Part shown: positions 45,701-54,603 of the stretch, one piece after another | How the letters are laid out: each line of letters starts with the position of its first letter | How positions within the stretch are numbered: position 1 is the first letter of the stretch | DNA from: Promethearchaeota archaeon | GTDB taxonomy: Archaea > Asgardarchaeota > Lokiarchaeia > Sigyniarchaeales > SOKP01 | DNA: 64,000 nt | NCBI GenBank assembly: GCA_019057865.1 | Contig: JAHLWP010000003.1 | Location: forward strand, 1 to 64,000 | Direction: 5' to 3' | Notes under the pieces: generated by a model | What the model was told of the DNA's origin: nothing | Database searches by the model: none | The model's input: only the letters and a program-made list of their open reading frames with translations | Made by a program: the position numbers and the translations under genes

Positions 45701-46321
45701 TCAAAAAGTTATTCTATTTTAGAGAAACATAAAAAAGAACTTTTTTCGGGATTTATTCAAGCAATAACTACAATTGGAGAAGAATTTGTTGAGCGAGAAT
45801 CTGCAAAACCTAAAATGAAAGAATCAGCTAAAGGTTATGGTAGCGAAAGAATTATGGAATTAGATTTCAAATACTTCTATTGCCTTATTGCTGATTTAGA
45901 AGAAGTAAGAGCAGTGTTAGTACTTAATGAAAAATCATCTGAACGATTAAAAAGTCAACTTAGACACCTTTTATTAGCCTTAAATTTGAATTTATCAGAA
46001 CAATTACAAAGCTGGGATGGGTCATTAGATCAATTTGAGGTAATCTTGCCATCAATATTAAATGAATATTTTGAACTTTATTATAAAGAATCATTTCAAT
46101 TGAATATTAGAGATAATGAATTCCTAAAGATAACAAAAGATAAAAGCTTAAATAAAATGGAAATTAGGGTTTTAAACGTTATCAATTCTGTTGCCAAAAG
46201 TAAGGAGAACATTATTAATTTAGAGATGATAATTAATCTAGCTCATGAAGAAAATAAAGATATAATTATAAAAGCCATAGAATCATTAATAGCACAAAAA
46301 ATAATTGTTCCATTTAATTAA
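42767..46321 (+). CDS. Large membrane-anchored ectodomain protein with cytosolic longin-like and winged-helix tail
   Basis: 1184 residues. A hydrophobic N-terminal segment (about 17-34) is a signal or anchor. Residues 35-910 are Asn/Ser/Thr/Tyr-rich beta-sheet sequence with many N-x-S/T sites, typical of an exported, glycosylated ectodomain with Ig-like or jelly-roll repeats. A transmembrane helix lies at about 912-937, followed by basic residues (PRKRRKE). The cytosolic part has a longin-like fold (IQAIVIIHKLSGIPIFSKSY ... LFSGFIQAI) and ends in a winged-helix-like segment (about 1135-1184). The same longin-plus-winged-helix pairing occurs in the soluble protein at 50935-51573. Looks like a surface receptor or adhesin with a GTPase-partner tail; domain names are by eye. 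Confidence 0.62.
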   Translation: MGIFLSKSYYKRKFNNKIISVIFIISIFIITISAYSNHFSNSERNKTFIDYKDDLKSSNPYTFQGSEPALNITDEGNLYKLNQEISLSNEEELNLSYYLDDEHDWKILEIQNEITNIEDTRNWVNNSVIQPVTIYREYQSFQSAHYPYANNRGRLIIDSTVYEEGAFYMRVHFSNISFDVQPLVEDTDYIYLYNYSAYEFFVETGFRENLYSPWISGDTIYVTYSSDNINNNDYGYYIDYYEFVNASSNIYPNEYSWGFKYKQNYNWGANNYGFGEMGNNTAMFIGYYGDYIDPETFDYDIGTFSEAYQELTIPRGQVIDAYLKFDYYLEFGLATNDNFMYASINNQKVFSRGMLDIENLGKHKWHHTGNIPMNLWVNSSEIFETTYVKDQQLNISLGIKSGGAWQYSGSEDCNINVIWFDNISLVVTSIANSSQDGINLTINSINLSEGEEWGKSYLNLTDGWDTNPVILTVNTTSLSLEFELDSILYGSHNSKTKINQQNEEGISYKVLNNNTIYWEFYHNFYMPAEYSDFEFTVIKPNNWKIISVLDPTFIPIPFEGGNLGEDYIKINSTYALFPGWWRFKASSPNYISENNTDISKDGQWGFNEFHSGDSIRVKTQVNSTNEIPLNLDTTVVNLTIYYPNSSIWYQESKIPLSNGTIIFSDILLTSLNSVGGVYNYTLFWSNGTAIGGLLSNFIVIHDSYLTILKPDDAKLDNQTGGTVGDIIPLRIYLRDAENDIYISDALISYNWTTGTVFLVEASLGIYEGVLDTADLGGFGLYNIIISTSKVGFINSNLTLRINLGEDTNLQRLESDSKIVIHTNSTIRFFYYSEFDEEGILGAQVLVNISNPAYYTVQEESDGYYSIEFSTEFIDNIGVYRLVFEFSVIGYEPQTHIFQFEIINPPVTREKPNYMLLGILFASIGIGAIFAALSLRSYVILPRKRRKESELLAETQRFKDIRNIQAIVIIHKLSGIPIFSKSYSILEKHKKELFSGFIQAITTIGEEFVERESAKPKMKESAKGYGSERIMELDFKYFYCLIADLEEVRAVLVLNEKSSERLKSQLRHLLLALNLNLSEQLQSWDGSLDQFEVILPSILNEYFELYYKESFQLNIRDNEFLKITKDKSLNKMEIRVLNVINSVAKSKENIINLEMIINLAHEENKDIIIKAIESLIAQKIIVPFN

Positions 46322-46368
46322 TAGAATTTCATCAAAATTATAATATACTTATTTTTTTTATTTATTTT

Positions 46369-46995
46369 ATGAACAATATGAAAGAATTCAGATTTAGATG
46401 TACTAGATGCGGTAATTGTTGTAGCGATAAAAATACAATAGTTAATTTGACTTGTTTTGATATTTTAAGAATCAGAAATGGTTTAAATTTAAGCATTGAA
46501 GAAATTCTTGAAGTTATTGGGTTTTATATTTTTGATAAAGAAACAATAAATGAAGAACATAAAATGGTGGTTTCTCCAATAGAAACAGAAAGAGGATTAG
46601 CATTTATTGGACTTCTTAAGAAAGATTCAGGTTTTTGTTATTTTTATAATGATTCAGAAAAGAAATGTTTTATATATGATTTAAGACCAATATTTTGTAG
46701 AACTTTTCCTTTTTCATTCAATCTTATTTTTAGTAAGTCTAATAAAACAAGTGCTAAAATTAAAATGTTTTATACCGAAAAAGGGAAACAGTATTGTCCT
46801 GGTATTGGAGTTGATGCCCCTCTTATTAATGAAGATAAATGGATAGAATTAGGAAAACAAACAATAGAAGAATTGAATAATAATGAAATTTTAATAGAAA
46901 AATGGAATAAAGCTGTTAAACTTGGTCAAGTTACTCCCACAGTTAAATCTTTTCTTTTAACCATTTTTAATATAAAAAAGACTAATCAAGATTAG
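46369..46995 (+). CDS. YkgJ-family zinc/iron-binding protein
   Basis: 208 residues. The CTRCGNCC cluster near the N-terminus, the CFIYDLRPIFCRTFPF motif and a later YCPG match YkgJ-like proteins with a cysteine cluster that chelates Zn or Fe-S. Molecular role is not established. Follows the large surface protein by 47 bases on the same strand. Confidence 0.75.
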   Translation: MNNMKEFRFRCTRCGNCCSDKNTIVNLTCFDILRIRNGLNLSIEEILEVIGFYIFDKETINEEHKMVVSPIETERGLAFIGLLKKDSGFCYFYNDSEKKCFIYDLRPIFCRTFPFSFNLIFSKSNKTSAKIKMFYTEKGKQYCPGIGVDAPLINEDKWIELGKQTIEELNNNEILIEKWNKAVKLGQVTPTVKSFLLTIFNIKKTNQD

Positions 46996-47019
46996 AGATA
47001 TTAATAGTTAGAGCTATTT

Positions 47020-48681
47020 TTAGGAAAGTAGTGATCCATATTGAGAGCTTGCTAATAATGCCCAAAATAACATCCTTAATTCAACTTTATACCCTAGTTT
47101 ATCATTTCGCCAGTTAAAGTCTTTATTAATCTCTTCTAGGCTAAAAAAATTTGTTGAATTAGTTATGAAATTTAGTAATCGACTACAAAATTCTGATTCT
47201 TGTTCTTTTAACTCAAGTAGATCATATATCAATAATACTTTAGCCGAATCAGTAATAATATCATTGATCGATCCATTGGATTTTATTAACTTTTTTAGCT
47301 CATTATTATAACGAGATTTAAATGGTTGAAGGTTTATTTTCTTATCAATCAATTTTATCAATGCAAGTTGATGATAAATATCAAGAGAAGGTTTATATTC
47401 TTCTAGATTGTGCAAATTGAGGTTTAAAATAGGGTTTAGAAGATCTCTCTTATTCATTATGATAGTTCCACTTTTTTCCAATAATCTCAAACTAAATAAA
47501 GTATAGAAATTCAAACTTAATTTCTCTGGAGTAAAATTCTTTAATTCTGCTTCAAGGAACATTTCAATAGCAAGAAGATCTATAATATCGGCGTTATTTA
47601 GGAGATTTAATTCTGAAAATATAATAAGACCGAAAAAAATATTTACAGGGTCAGGTTTAGCTTCTCTTGAAGAGCTAAACATCTTTCCATTTATATACTT
47701 CTTTATAATTTCTAAAATTTCAATAAAAGTAAAAGGAAACTCTATATTTAACATTTTTAATATAGAAACATAATAAAAGAGATTTTCTAAGTCAAGAAAG
47801 TCAGGATTTACGACTCTAGAATTTAAAAAATTCATAATTTCTATTTTAATTTTATTGATAATCTCTGGATGAATAGAGGGGAAATTCCCAAAATAATCAA
47901 GATATGTTGATTTTGGTTCCTTATCGTAATTAATGGATCTCAAATCTATTACTTGGTCATTCGGTGTGATTTCAGTAATATTTGCTTTAAGTGAGGTTTC
48001 TTCTTTGATTATCTCTTTTTTTGGGGTTTTTAGAGTCTCAATACTATCTCTTTTAGCAATTTGAAGCTGTTTTAAAATATCACTCTCTTGCTTTTGTTCT
48101 TTAGATTTTTCAACTGATCCAACCTCCCCTACTTCTTCAATTATTAGATGTAAATTAATATAATCAATAAAATCATAGATTTTACTTGTTTGAAGTACTT
48201 CCTTAATATGTGGTGTAGTAATATTATTTTTTTTAAAATTATTTAGTTTCTGAATGAAATTCTGGGGTATTATGTTAAAAAGGTTTAAATTTTCAATTTG
48301 TTTCTTGTCAAAATCAATAATATATTTGACTAAAATTTCAAACAAGATTTTATTTACATAAATAGTTAAATTCTTTTCAAAAAAAGTGTTATAATCAGGA
48401 AATTGTTCAATTTTAAAATTTTCTTCAAATTTTTTCTGTTCATCTGATATTTTATCCATTGAAACTCCTATTGTATTTAAACCTGTTTTTATTGCTTTTG
48501 TAATATCCTTTGATGTATTCTTCATTGATTTCTTGCTTTCATCAGATGTTTTTTTATTCAAATCAATATTTTTGTAAGAAATAAGATCCTTTAAATATGA
48601 GTAGCTATGGTTAAAGTAATCTAAAATCTCTACTTTTAGAGATGATAAAAAGTTAGTTAATATTGGCTTTATTTCTTCCAT
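47020..48681 (-). CDS. Hypothetical helical protein, 553 residues
   Basis: All-helical by composition. The N-terminal part (1-200) is charged and partly coiled coil; a Lys/Glu/Thr-rich linker (200-245) leads to a C-terminal helical domain with pairs of helices resembling an alpha-alpha toroid (for example DSAKVLLIYDLLELKEQE and KVELRMLFWALLASSQY). No catalytic motif of a terpene or prenyl enzyme is present. Function unknown. Confidence 0.5.
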   Translation of the reverse strand: MEEIKPILTNFLSSLKVEILDYFNHSYSYLKDLISYKNIDLNKKTSDESKKSMKNTSKDITKAIKTGLNTIGVSMDKISDEQKKFEENFKIEQFPDYNTFFEKNLTIYVNKILFEILVKYIIDFDKKQIENLNLFNIIPQNFIQKLNNFKKNNITTPHIKEVLQTSKIYDFIDYINLHLIIEEVGEVGSVEKSKEQKQESDILKQLQIAKRDSIETLKTPKKEIIKEETSLKANITEITPNDQVIDLRSINYDKEPKSTYLDYFGNFPSIHPEIINKIKIEIMNFLNSRVVNPDFLDLENLFYYVSILKMLNIEFPFTFIEILEIIKKYINGKMFSSSREAKPDPVNIFFGLIIFSELNLLNNADIIDLLAIEMFLEAELKNFTPEKLSLNFYTLFSLRLLEKSGTIIMNKRDLLNPILNLNLHNLEEYKPSLDIYHQLALIKLIDKKINLQPFKSRYNNELKKLIKSNGSINDIITDSAKVLLIYDLLELKEQESEFCSRLLNFITNSTNFFSLEEINKDFNWRNDKLGYKVELRMLFWALLASSQYGSLLS

Positions 48682-48793
48682 CTTTCAATTTTCTTAATTG
48701 AGCAATTTATTTATTAATCTTATATCTATAATCAATATAAACATTTATGTTTTATATTGAAAATCTTAAAAAAGAAGAATTCGCGTTTTGCTG

Positions 48794-49534
48794 ATGGAAA
48801 ACTGCTTTTTTAACCATATTGCTAAAGATTATCATTTGAAAAGAAAAAAGCCTTGGAAACCTTTTAAATCATTTATAGTATATTTAGAGAAGAAAGGCTA
48901 TACCTTTAAGGGACTTAATATTGATTTAGGATGTGGTAATGGTAGACATTTTAAATTATTACAAAAAAAAAGTTTTAAATTAATTGGAATTGACAATTCA
49001 ATTGAATTTCTAAAGATTGCTCTTGAAGACTTTAAGGATAGCGATCAATATACTAATAATGAGAAAAATTTTATACAAATTGTTCTTGCGGATCTAAGAT
49101 TTCTACCTATAAGACTGAATGTAATACAAAACATTTTTTCAGTTGCATCAATTCATCATATAAGACATAAATTTGAAAGACAAGGTGCAATTAAGCAATT
49201 ATTTAATTTGCTAAAAGATAATGGCTATATTTTAATAACTGTATGGCGTAAATGGCAAAAGAAGTATAAAAGTTATTTTTTTTACGATTGGTTTCGAAGA
49301 ATAATTAGTTCTACGTATAAAAGAGAACGATATATGGAAGGATTAGATGAATTTGGAGACAAATATGTCTCTTGGAAAATATCGAGTGAGAAAAAGAAAT
49401 ATAATAGGTTTTATCATTTCTTTTCAAAGTGTGAGATTAAGAAGTTAATCAAAAAATTTAAAGTCCAAGAGTTTAAGATATTGGGTGGACCAAATAATCG
49501 AGATAATTTTTTTATCTTAGCCCAAAAACTATAA
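48794..49534 (+). CDS. Trm9/ALKBH8-like SAM methyltransferase
   Basis: 246 residues from ATG 48794. Motif I NIDLGCGNGRHFKLL and FSVASIHHI with later GYILITVWRKWQKK are characteristic of Trm9-type enzymes, which methylate carboxymethyl-uridine at the tRNA wobble position in eukaryotes. The initial FNHIAKDYHLKRKKPWKPF also fits. No Trm112 gene is nearby. An ordinary class I methyltransferase is the alternative. Confidence 0.65.
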   Translation: MENCFFNHIAKDYHLKRKKPWKPFKSFIVYLEKKGYTFKGLNIDLGCGNGRHFKLLQKKSFKLIGIDNSIEFLKIALEDFKDSDQYTNNEKNFIQIVLADLRFLPIRLNVIQNIFSVASIHHIRHKFERQGAIKQLFNLLKDNGYILITVWRKWQKKYKSYFFYDWFRRIISSTYKRERYMEGLDEFGDKYVSWKISSEKKKYNRFYHFFSKCEIKKLIKKFKVQEFKILGGPNNRDNFFILAQKL

Positions 49535-49564
49535 ATATTGAATTTTAATCATTATATTTTAACT

Positions 49565-50062
49565 TTAATGACATACCATTGAATTAAATGCTTTTAAAAT
49601 GAATGGTTCAAAATTTTCATATAGTTTTCCTATTACAATCGCATGGGCGTTAAATATTCTTTCAGATATATCGCAATAAAAAATCTCATGAATTGCCCTT
49701 TCGACATAATATCGTTTTCTCATCATTTTTCTTCGTTGTCCAAACCAAATTGTTTGTTCATGACTCAGCAACCAATCCTGTTCTTTTTTTGTAACTACTA
49801 AACCGATGGCATTGTAAACATCTATTGAATTCTGTACTTCTTTATAATAGAAGAGATTTAACCTATCCTTATTCTCCCAATTTATTTCTAGTGTTGAATT
49901 GGGACCCCAAATTTCATCATAATCATCTTGAGAATGAAAAATAATGGAACCATGAGTTTCATCCCCTTCAAATTTAACTTCTCTGTACCATTTTGGCATT
50001 TTGTTAACTATAACTTTACATTCTGGTTTGTTATACACATAGTAATTGTATTCCATATTCAC
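49565..50062 (-). CDS. Hypothetical protein, 165 residues
   Basis: Mixed beta-sheet and helix with many aromatic residues. Not recognised; no membrane or metal motif. ATG 50062. Confidence 0.45.
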   Translation of the reverse strand: MNMEYNYYVYNKPECKVIVNKMPKWYREVKFEGDETHGSIIFHSQDDYDEIWGPNSTLEINWENKDRLNLFYYKEVQNSIDVYNAIGLVVTKKEQDWLLSHEQTIWFGQRRKMMRKRYYVERAIHEIFYCDISERIFNAHAIVIGKLYENFEPFILKAFNSMVCH

Positions 50063-50215
50063 ACCTAATTATTAGTTTTAAGAAAAAACTTATTTTTAAC
50101 ATATATTTAGATTTTTTAAAGTTTTTTTTTTTTTTAAAAAGGAGATTATTTGAAGTGTGATAATTAAATTGATAAATTAATCAAACAATTCAAATTAAAA
50201 ATAAAAAATATAAAA

Positions 50216-50806
50216 CTACTTTATTAACTCTATCGCTTCTTCAATCCATTTTTTTAATCTTTCTTCTGAAACACCTTTAATTAATGGAGCTAATTCTTCA
50301 GGATTTTCCTTACTAAGTTCCTCTATATTATTAACTCCAAGTTCTATAAATTTCTTAGCTGTTGCGGCACCTAATCCTGTTAATCGTGTTAGGGGAGTTC
50401 CTTTAGCCTCAACAGTTATTTTTTCCTTTTTAACTTTCTCTTTCTTAATTGGCTTTGGTTTTTCTTTTATTACAGGCTTTTTTGGAGTGACAACTACTTT
50501 CTTCGCAGGTTTTGCCTTGGGTTTCTCTACTTTAAGTTTGAATGGAGTTGGTTTCTTTTCTTTCTTAACAAATGGCTGTCTTTTCTTTCTTTTTTCTTTA
50601 GGTATTTCAATTGATTTTAGTTTTTCAATATTCTCCATGAGTGCAGATTTTCTAAAGAAGTCTATTTGAATATTTAATTTTTTTAATGATTCAATAGTCT
50701 TCCCAGCTTCTTTAATTTCTTTTAGAGAAAATCCTTTTCCTTTTCTGATATGTCCATCTTTAGCTGGGCTTTTTACCATAGCAATGAGTTTTTGTTTGCT
50801 TTCCAT
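50216..50806 (-). CDS. eL13-like protein with Lys/Pro-rich linker and C-terminal helix-hairpin-helix
   Basis: 196 residues. The N-terminal 70 residues, with IRKGKGFSLKEIKEAG and the following helix pair, match the eukaryotic/archaeal ribosomal protein eL13 (L13e) core (R-x-G-[KR]-G-F-S-x2-E-[LI]-K-x-A-G). A Lys/Pro-rich linker like those of histone H1-type tails follows (75-135). The last 60 residues (LTRLTGLGAATAKKFIELG...) are a helix-hairpin-helix found in DNA-binding and repair proteins. Could be a large-subunit ribosomal protein with an added RNA/DNA-binding domain. eL13 is patchy in archaea. Confidence 0.62.
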   Translation of the reverse strand: MESKQKLIAMVKSPAKDGHIRKGKGFSLKEIKEAGKTIESLKKLNIQIDFFRKSALMENIEKLKSIEIPKEKRKKRQPFVKKEKKPTPFKLKVEKPKAKPAKKVVVTPKKPVIKEKPKPIKKEKVKKEKITVEAKGTPLTRLTGLGAATAKKFIELGVNNIEELSKENPEELAPLIKGVSEERLKKWIEEAIELIK

Positions 50807-50934
50807 ACTTTCAACACAGCTTTGTTATGTTAATAATGTAATTTAGATAAAATTTGAAAGTTTTTATTTTTTTCTATTGAAAATAGTAAAACCATAAATT
50901 CTACTTAAAAATAATTAAACCTAATTTTTTCTTT

Positions 50935-51573
50935 TTATTTAATCTTAATGATATCAAGCTGTTCTAATTTCTTTAATACATCAATTATTTCTGATCGCTT
51001 TTTATTTAATATTCTTGAGATTTTAAGTGGTGAATTTTTACAAGTACATTGTATCGCAACTTGAAAATCAATGTCTGATATCATCCCCATTGAGAGAACT
51101 TTTTCTAATACATTTTTAACTACTAATAATTTAGGAAACTCTTCAGCAACATGCCCCCCAATGGTTAAATTCTCAATATCTGCTTTTAATGTGTTAAACC
51201 TACTTTTTTCTGTTGTCGATCTATAAACTTTAAGATCAGATTTATGTTTTTTCCAAAAGCGATTTGCTATTTTATGAATTACTTCTTTGATCTTTTCAGT
51301 ATTATCATCGGCATCAGAAATAGAACAGAATAAAACCCGTGATATAGGATGATAATAAATAAAGATAGTTGAATCTTCTGATCCTAAGACTCTATTCATT
51401 TCATTTACTCGCCTCCCTTTAGTCATCGCTTCATGGACAAGATCAATTGTTTTATTGATTGCATTGAAAAATCCTGTTAAAATATCATCTTGAATTTTCT
51501 TTAATTCTTTGAATGTTAATTCTAAAAGAGAAATCGAGCTATCTCCATCAATTAAATATACTTTATAGATCAA
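50935..51573 (-). CDS. Longin-like and winged-helix protein
   Basis: 212 residues. N-terminal 110 residues fit a longin/roadblock-type alpha-beta fold: strand IYKVYLID, helix ILTGFFNAINKTI, strands TIFIYYHP and VLFCSI. The last 70 residues resemble a winged helix (KISRILNKKRSEIIDVLKKL). The same order occurs at the cytosolic tail of the surface protein at 42767-46321. Longin domains act as GTPase scaffolds in eukaryotes; the GTPase genes nearby are natural partners. Confidence 0.55.
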   Translation of the reverse strand: MIYKVYLIDGDSSISLLELTFKELKKIQDDILTGFFNAINKTIDLVHEAMTKGRRVNEMNRVLGSEDSTIFIYYHPISRVLFCSISDADDNTEKIKEVIHKIANRFWKKHKSDLKVYRSTTEKSRFNTLKADIENLTIGGHVAEEFPKLLVVKNVLEKVLSMGMISDIDFQVAIQCTCKNSPLKISRILNKKRSEIIDVLKKLEQLDIIKIK

Positions 51574-51717
51574 AATTGAAATAGAAAAATCTAATTTTTT
51601 TATTACTATGATAATAAAAATACTTTCTTTTGAATACTCGCATAAATTTAAATGATTAAAATTAAATGTTCAAATTTATATTGATTTAATAAAAATTAAT
51701 AAAACCAATTTAGGGAA

Positions 51718-52983
51718 ATGAAAGTTAAAAAAACATTTTTTATCGTATTTTTATTTATTTTTCCTTGGATATTTTCGACAACTCTAACAATTTCGGCACC
51801 TACTGAAATCTTCAATCATTCTTTTCCAAGATTGTTTACAAGTAGCGGAGTATCTAACTTTAATATTGGTGGAAGTGTGATATATCAGGTAGAAATTGAT
51901 TTTACATTAACTGTTAACTCAGGGACAGGTAATTATTGGTTTAAGTTCTCTAGATTAAATGATCGGCAACCCAACTCATTATTGACTCAATATTGCCCGC
52001 CATACCAAGAGAGTGAATTACTTTATTCAAATATTGTAGGATCTGATAGCACTCCATATTTAATGCAAGATAAATTTAATAATACATATGATCTGTTCAA
52101 TAGCACCTTAAATCAAGGTCAATCGGTTAGTCTTAGTCAAATATATAATGTTACTTTGAATGCCGTTTCTTTTAAAAATGTTAATTACTCAGATATTGGA
52201 CCTTATGACGTATATGATGAAATGTTTGATTTATATTGTAATAATTCAGAAACTTATTATGAGCGTGATAATGCAGCATTAATTAGCGAGTCGAATAGTA
52301 TCGTAAATCCTACTGATAATCCAATTGAAAAAGCTGAAAAGATTTGTAATTGGGTATCAAGCTTTCTCACATATGATGGTATGTTACCTGCAGAAGAGAT
52401 GGGTGCTTTATGGGCTCATACTAATGAACGAGGTGATTGTAGTGAATTCTCAAGTTTAATGGTGACTTTATTAAGGATTCAAGATATTCCTGCTCGCAAA
52501 GTTACTGGATATTGTATTTCCGCTAACCCAACAACTAAACCTTATGAAGGACAAGTCTGGACTTTTATTGCTAGTAGCAGTTCAGGTTCAAACTTTCTAG
52601 GACATGCTTGGGTTGAATATTATGTCCCAGATATAGGTTGGATTGCTTGTGATCCAACATGGCATAGTGGAGGATTTGATTATTTCAATCGGATTGATTA
52701 TCTTCGATTTAATTTAAATATAGGGCAATGGTTTTCCATACCAATGTTATCTGATGTAAGTGAATTTCCCAATCCTTGTATTGTTTATAACAATCCCAGC
52801 TTTGATTTTATCTATCAATTTAAAGTAACAGCAACCGAATCTAGTTTAAGTCCATCAGATCAATTTCCTATGTTGATTGTTATAGTTGTAATGGCTGCCA
52901 TAGTTATCGCTTTAGTTGCTATAATCTTACCTATGACTATAAAGAGAAAACGTAAAAAAGAAGTTACTTACTATGAATACTAA
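51718..52983 (+). CDS. Secreted or membrane-anchored transglutaminase-like protein
   Basis: 421 residues. N-terminal signal peptide/anchor (about 6-26) and a C-terminal transmembrane helix (about 388-410) with cytosolic basic tail. Central transglutaminase-like domain: GDCSEFS (Cys241), GHAWVE (His296) and CDPTW (Asp312), the catalytic triad. The domain would face outside. Such domains cleave or cross-link proteins. Single gene. Confidence 0.8.
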   Translation: MKVKKTFFIVFLFIFPWIFSTTLTISAPTEIFNHSFPRLFTSSGVSNFNIGGSVIYQVEIDFTLTVNSGTGNYWFKFSRLNDRQPNSLLTQYCPPYQESELLYSNIVGSDSTPYLMQDKFNNTYDLFNSTLNQGQSVSLSQIYNVTLNAVSFKNVNYSDIGPYDVYDEMFDLYCNNSETYYERDNAALISESNSIVNPTDNPIEKAEKICNWVSSFLTYDGMLPAEEMGALWAHTNERGDCSEFSSLMVTLLRIQDIPARKVTGYCISANPTTKPYEGQVWTFIASSSSGSNFLGHAWVEYYVPDIGWIACDPTWHSGGFDYFNRIDYLRFNLNIGQWFSIPMLSDVSEFPNPCIVYNNPSFDFIYQFKVTATESSLSPSDQFPMLIVIVVMAAIVIALVAIILPMTIKRKRKKEVTYYEY

Positions 52984-53016
52984 ATCTTTTTTTTTTATTA
53001 CATCTATTTTGAAAGT

Positions 53017-54480
53017 CTAAATATACGTATGAATTAAATCAATAAGATTCTTTGAAAAATTTGGTAGGTTTTTCTCAATTTTTTCTACATCAAGAGTCTT
53101 TTCTATAAAGAGAAGTAAATACAAATTGTACTTTTCGACAGTTATCTTTTTAAAGATTATTTTCTTGGATTCATCAGTTATGCCTGATGAAATAATAAAA
53201 TCTTTCTTCAATAATTTAAATTCTTTGAATGTTTTATATAAAGTTTCAAAATGAGGTGCTGAAATTTCAAATACCTTCTCGTAAATTTCAGATTTTGAAT
53301 AGGTTGATAATATAATACCATTTTCATTTAGCAATAATATTGAATCTGAGTTTATTTTCTTCGCGAATTTTCTTAATTGATTCCTAAACAATTCCCGGTT
53401 TGGACTTAACTGTGATAAACCATAAGAGTAAGCAGTAATTAATGACCAATGATCAAAAATAGATGTCTGAAAAATTTTTATGAAAAAAGTATCAGTATTT
53501 TCGTTGATTTCATCTGCTATAACTTCTAAACTTTTAAATATTTCTTTAGAACCTTTCAAATCTGGATCAAATTTATTTAAACAAACTACAATTGGTGGAT
53601 ACTCATCTAATTCTTTCAATGAATTCAATATATTTTTAAATAGAGATAATGCCTCCTTAATTCTTTCAATATCCTGTATATCAATAAAAAAGAACATCAA
53701 GTCAATATTATATATATAAACCTTTCCTTGTTGAAGGAATCTTTCTCTATATTGTTTTTGTCCTCCTAAATCCCAAATAGTAATAGTAGAGTTTTGTTCC
53801 TCAAAAATCTTTTCTTCTGTCCTATCAACTCCTTTAGTAGGAAGTGATTTGATAATTTCGGAGTATTTTCTCTTTACTCCATAAAGAAAACTTGTTTTAC
53901 CAGCTTTATCGAGGCCTGTTAATAAAATTTTTATCTGTTTTTTAAGAGAAAAAGGATCTTTTAATTCTTTAGTAAATTCAAACAAATCTGCTCTCAAATT
54001 AGCCAAAATCTCCTTATATTCACTAGAATTATTAGAATCTTGTATTCTTGTAGCTGCTCTATCAATAATAATCCGTAAATATTTCATATTTTCATAGAAA
54101 AATACCTTATCGTCTTCATTTATTAAAATTGTGATTGTTGATGCTAGAGCTTGACCCCGCGCTTTTGCTTCAGGGATCAAAAAAAAGTAAGTTAATCCGT
54201 TTAACTTTAAATCAGGAAAGGGTAGGATTCCAAAGTAATTAATCCCTTCTGTTCCAGTTCCGTCCTGATAAGTGCTCTCTCCCATTAAAAGTGAGATTGT
54301 TTTCATTGCGATGGAGAAACGGGCTTTATCATCTAACTCTTGAGGCCAGACTAATTTTGGAGTAGGGCCATTCTCATCAAAAATACTTAAAACAATTGAT
54401 TTTATTATGTTCTCTTTCTTATCATTTGGCTTTTCTTCAGTTGCTTTACTTTTCTTCGATTTTAAATTTGATTTAGGCAA
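53017..54480 (-). CDS. Longin-like / Arf-Rag-like GTPase / roadblock-like fusion
   Basis: 487 residues. N-terminal domain (about 25-150) with the ENGPTPKLVWP and FGILPFPDLKLNGLTYFF strands looks like a longin domain. GTPase core: GLDKAGKTS (189-197), WDLGGQ (236-241) and NKFD (302-305), all canonical and Arf/Rag-like. C-terminal segment (about 370-487) with ILLLNENGIILS looks like a roadblock domain, as in Rag/Gtr GTPases. Close homologue of the gene at 61621-63123. No membrane anchor or prenylation site seen. Confidence 0.75.
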   Translation of the reverse strand: MPKSNLKSKKSKATEEKPNDKKENIIKSIVLSIFDENGPTPKLVWPQELDDKARFSIAMKTISLLMGESTYQDGTGTEGINYFGILPFPDLKLNGLTYFFLIPEAKARGQALASTITILINEDDKVFFYENMKYLRIIIDRAATRIQDSNNSSEYKEILANLRADLFEFTKELKDPFSLKKQIKILLTGLDKAGKTSFLYGVKRKYSEIIKSLPTKGVDRTEEKIFEEQNSTITIWDLGGQKQYRERFLQQGKVYIYNIDLMFFFIDIQDIERIKEALSLFKNILNSLKELDEYPPIVVCLNKFDPDLKGSKEIFKSLEVIADEINENTDTFFIKIFQTSIFDHWSLITAYSYGLSQLSPNRELFRNQLRKFAKKINSDSILLLNENGIILSTYSKSEIYEKVFEISAPHFETLYKTFKEFKLLKKDFIISSGITDESKKIIFKKITVEKYNLYLLLFIEKTLDVEKIEKNLPNFSKNLIDLIHTYI

Positions 54481-54603
54481 TTTATCCCCAGTTATATAAT
54501 TAAAAGAGCATGAATTTAATTCATAATATTATACTAATATACCTAAGATAATTATTACTATTAAATTATCTTTTTTCGAAAAAATTAAGGGTTTATAATT
54601 TTA

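Noticed and set aside
47020..48681. Prenyltransferase or squalene-cyclase identity for the 553-residue helical protein
   Set aside because: The helix-pair look is suggestive but no QW or catalytic Asp motif is present.
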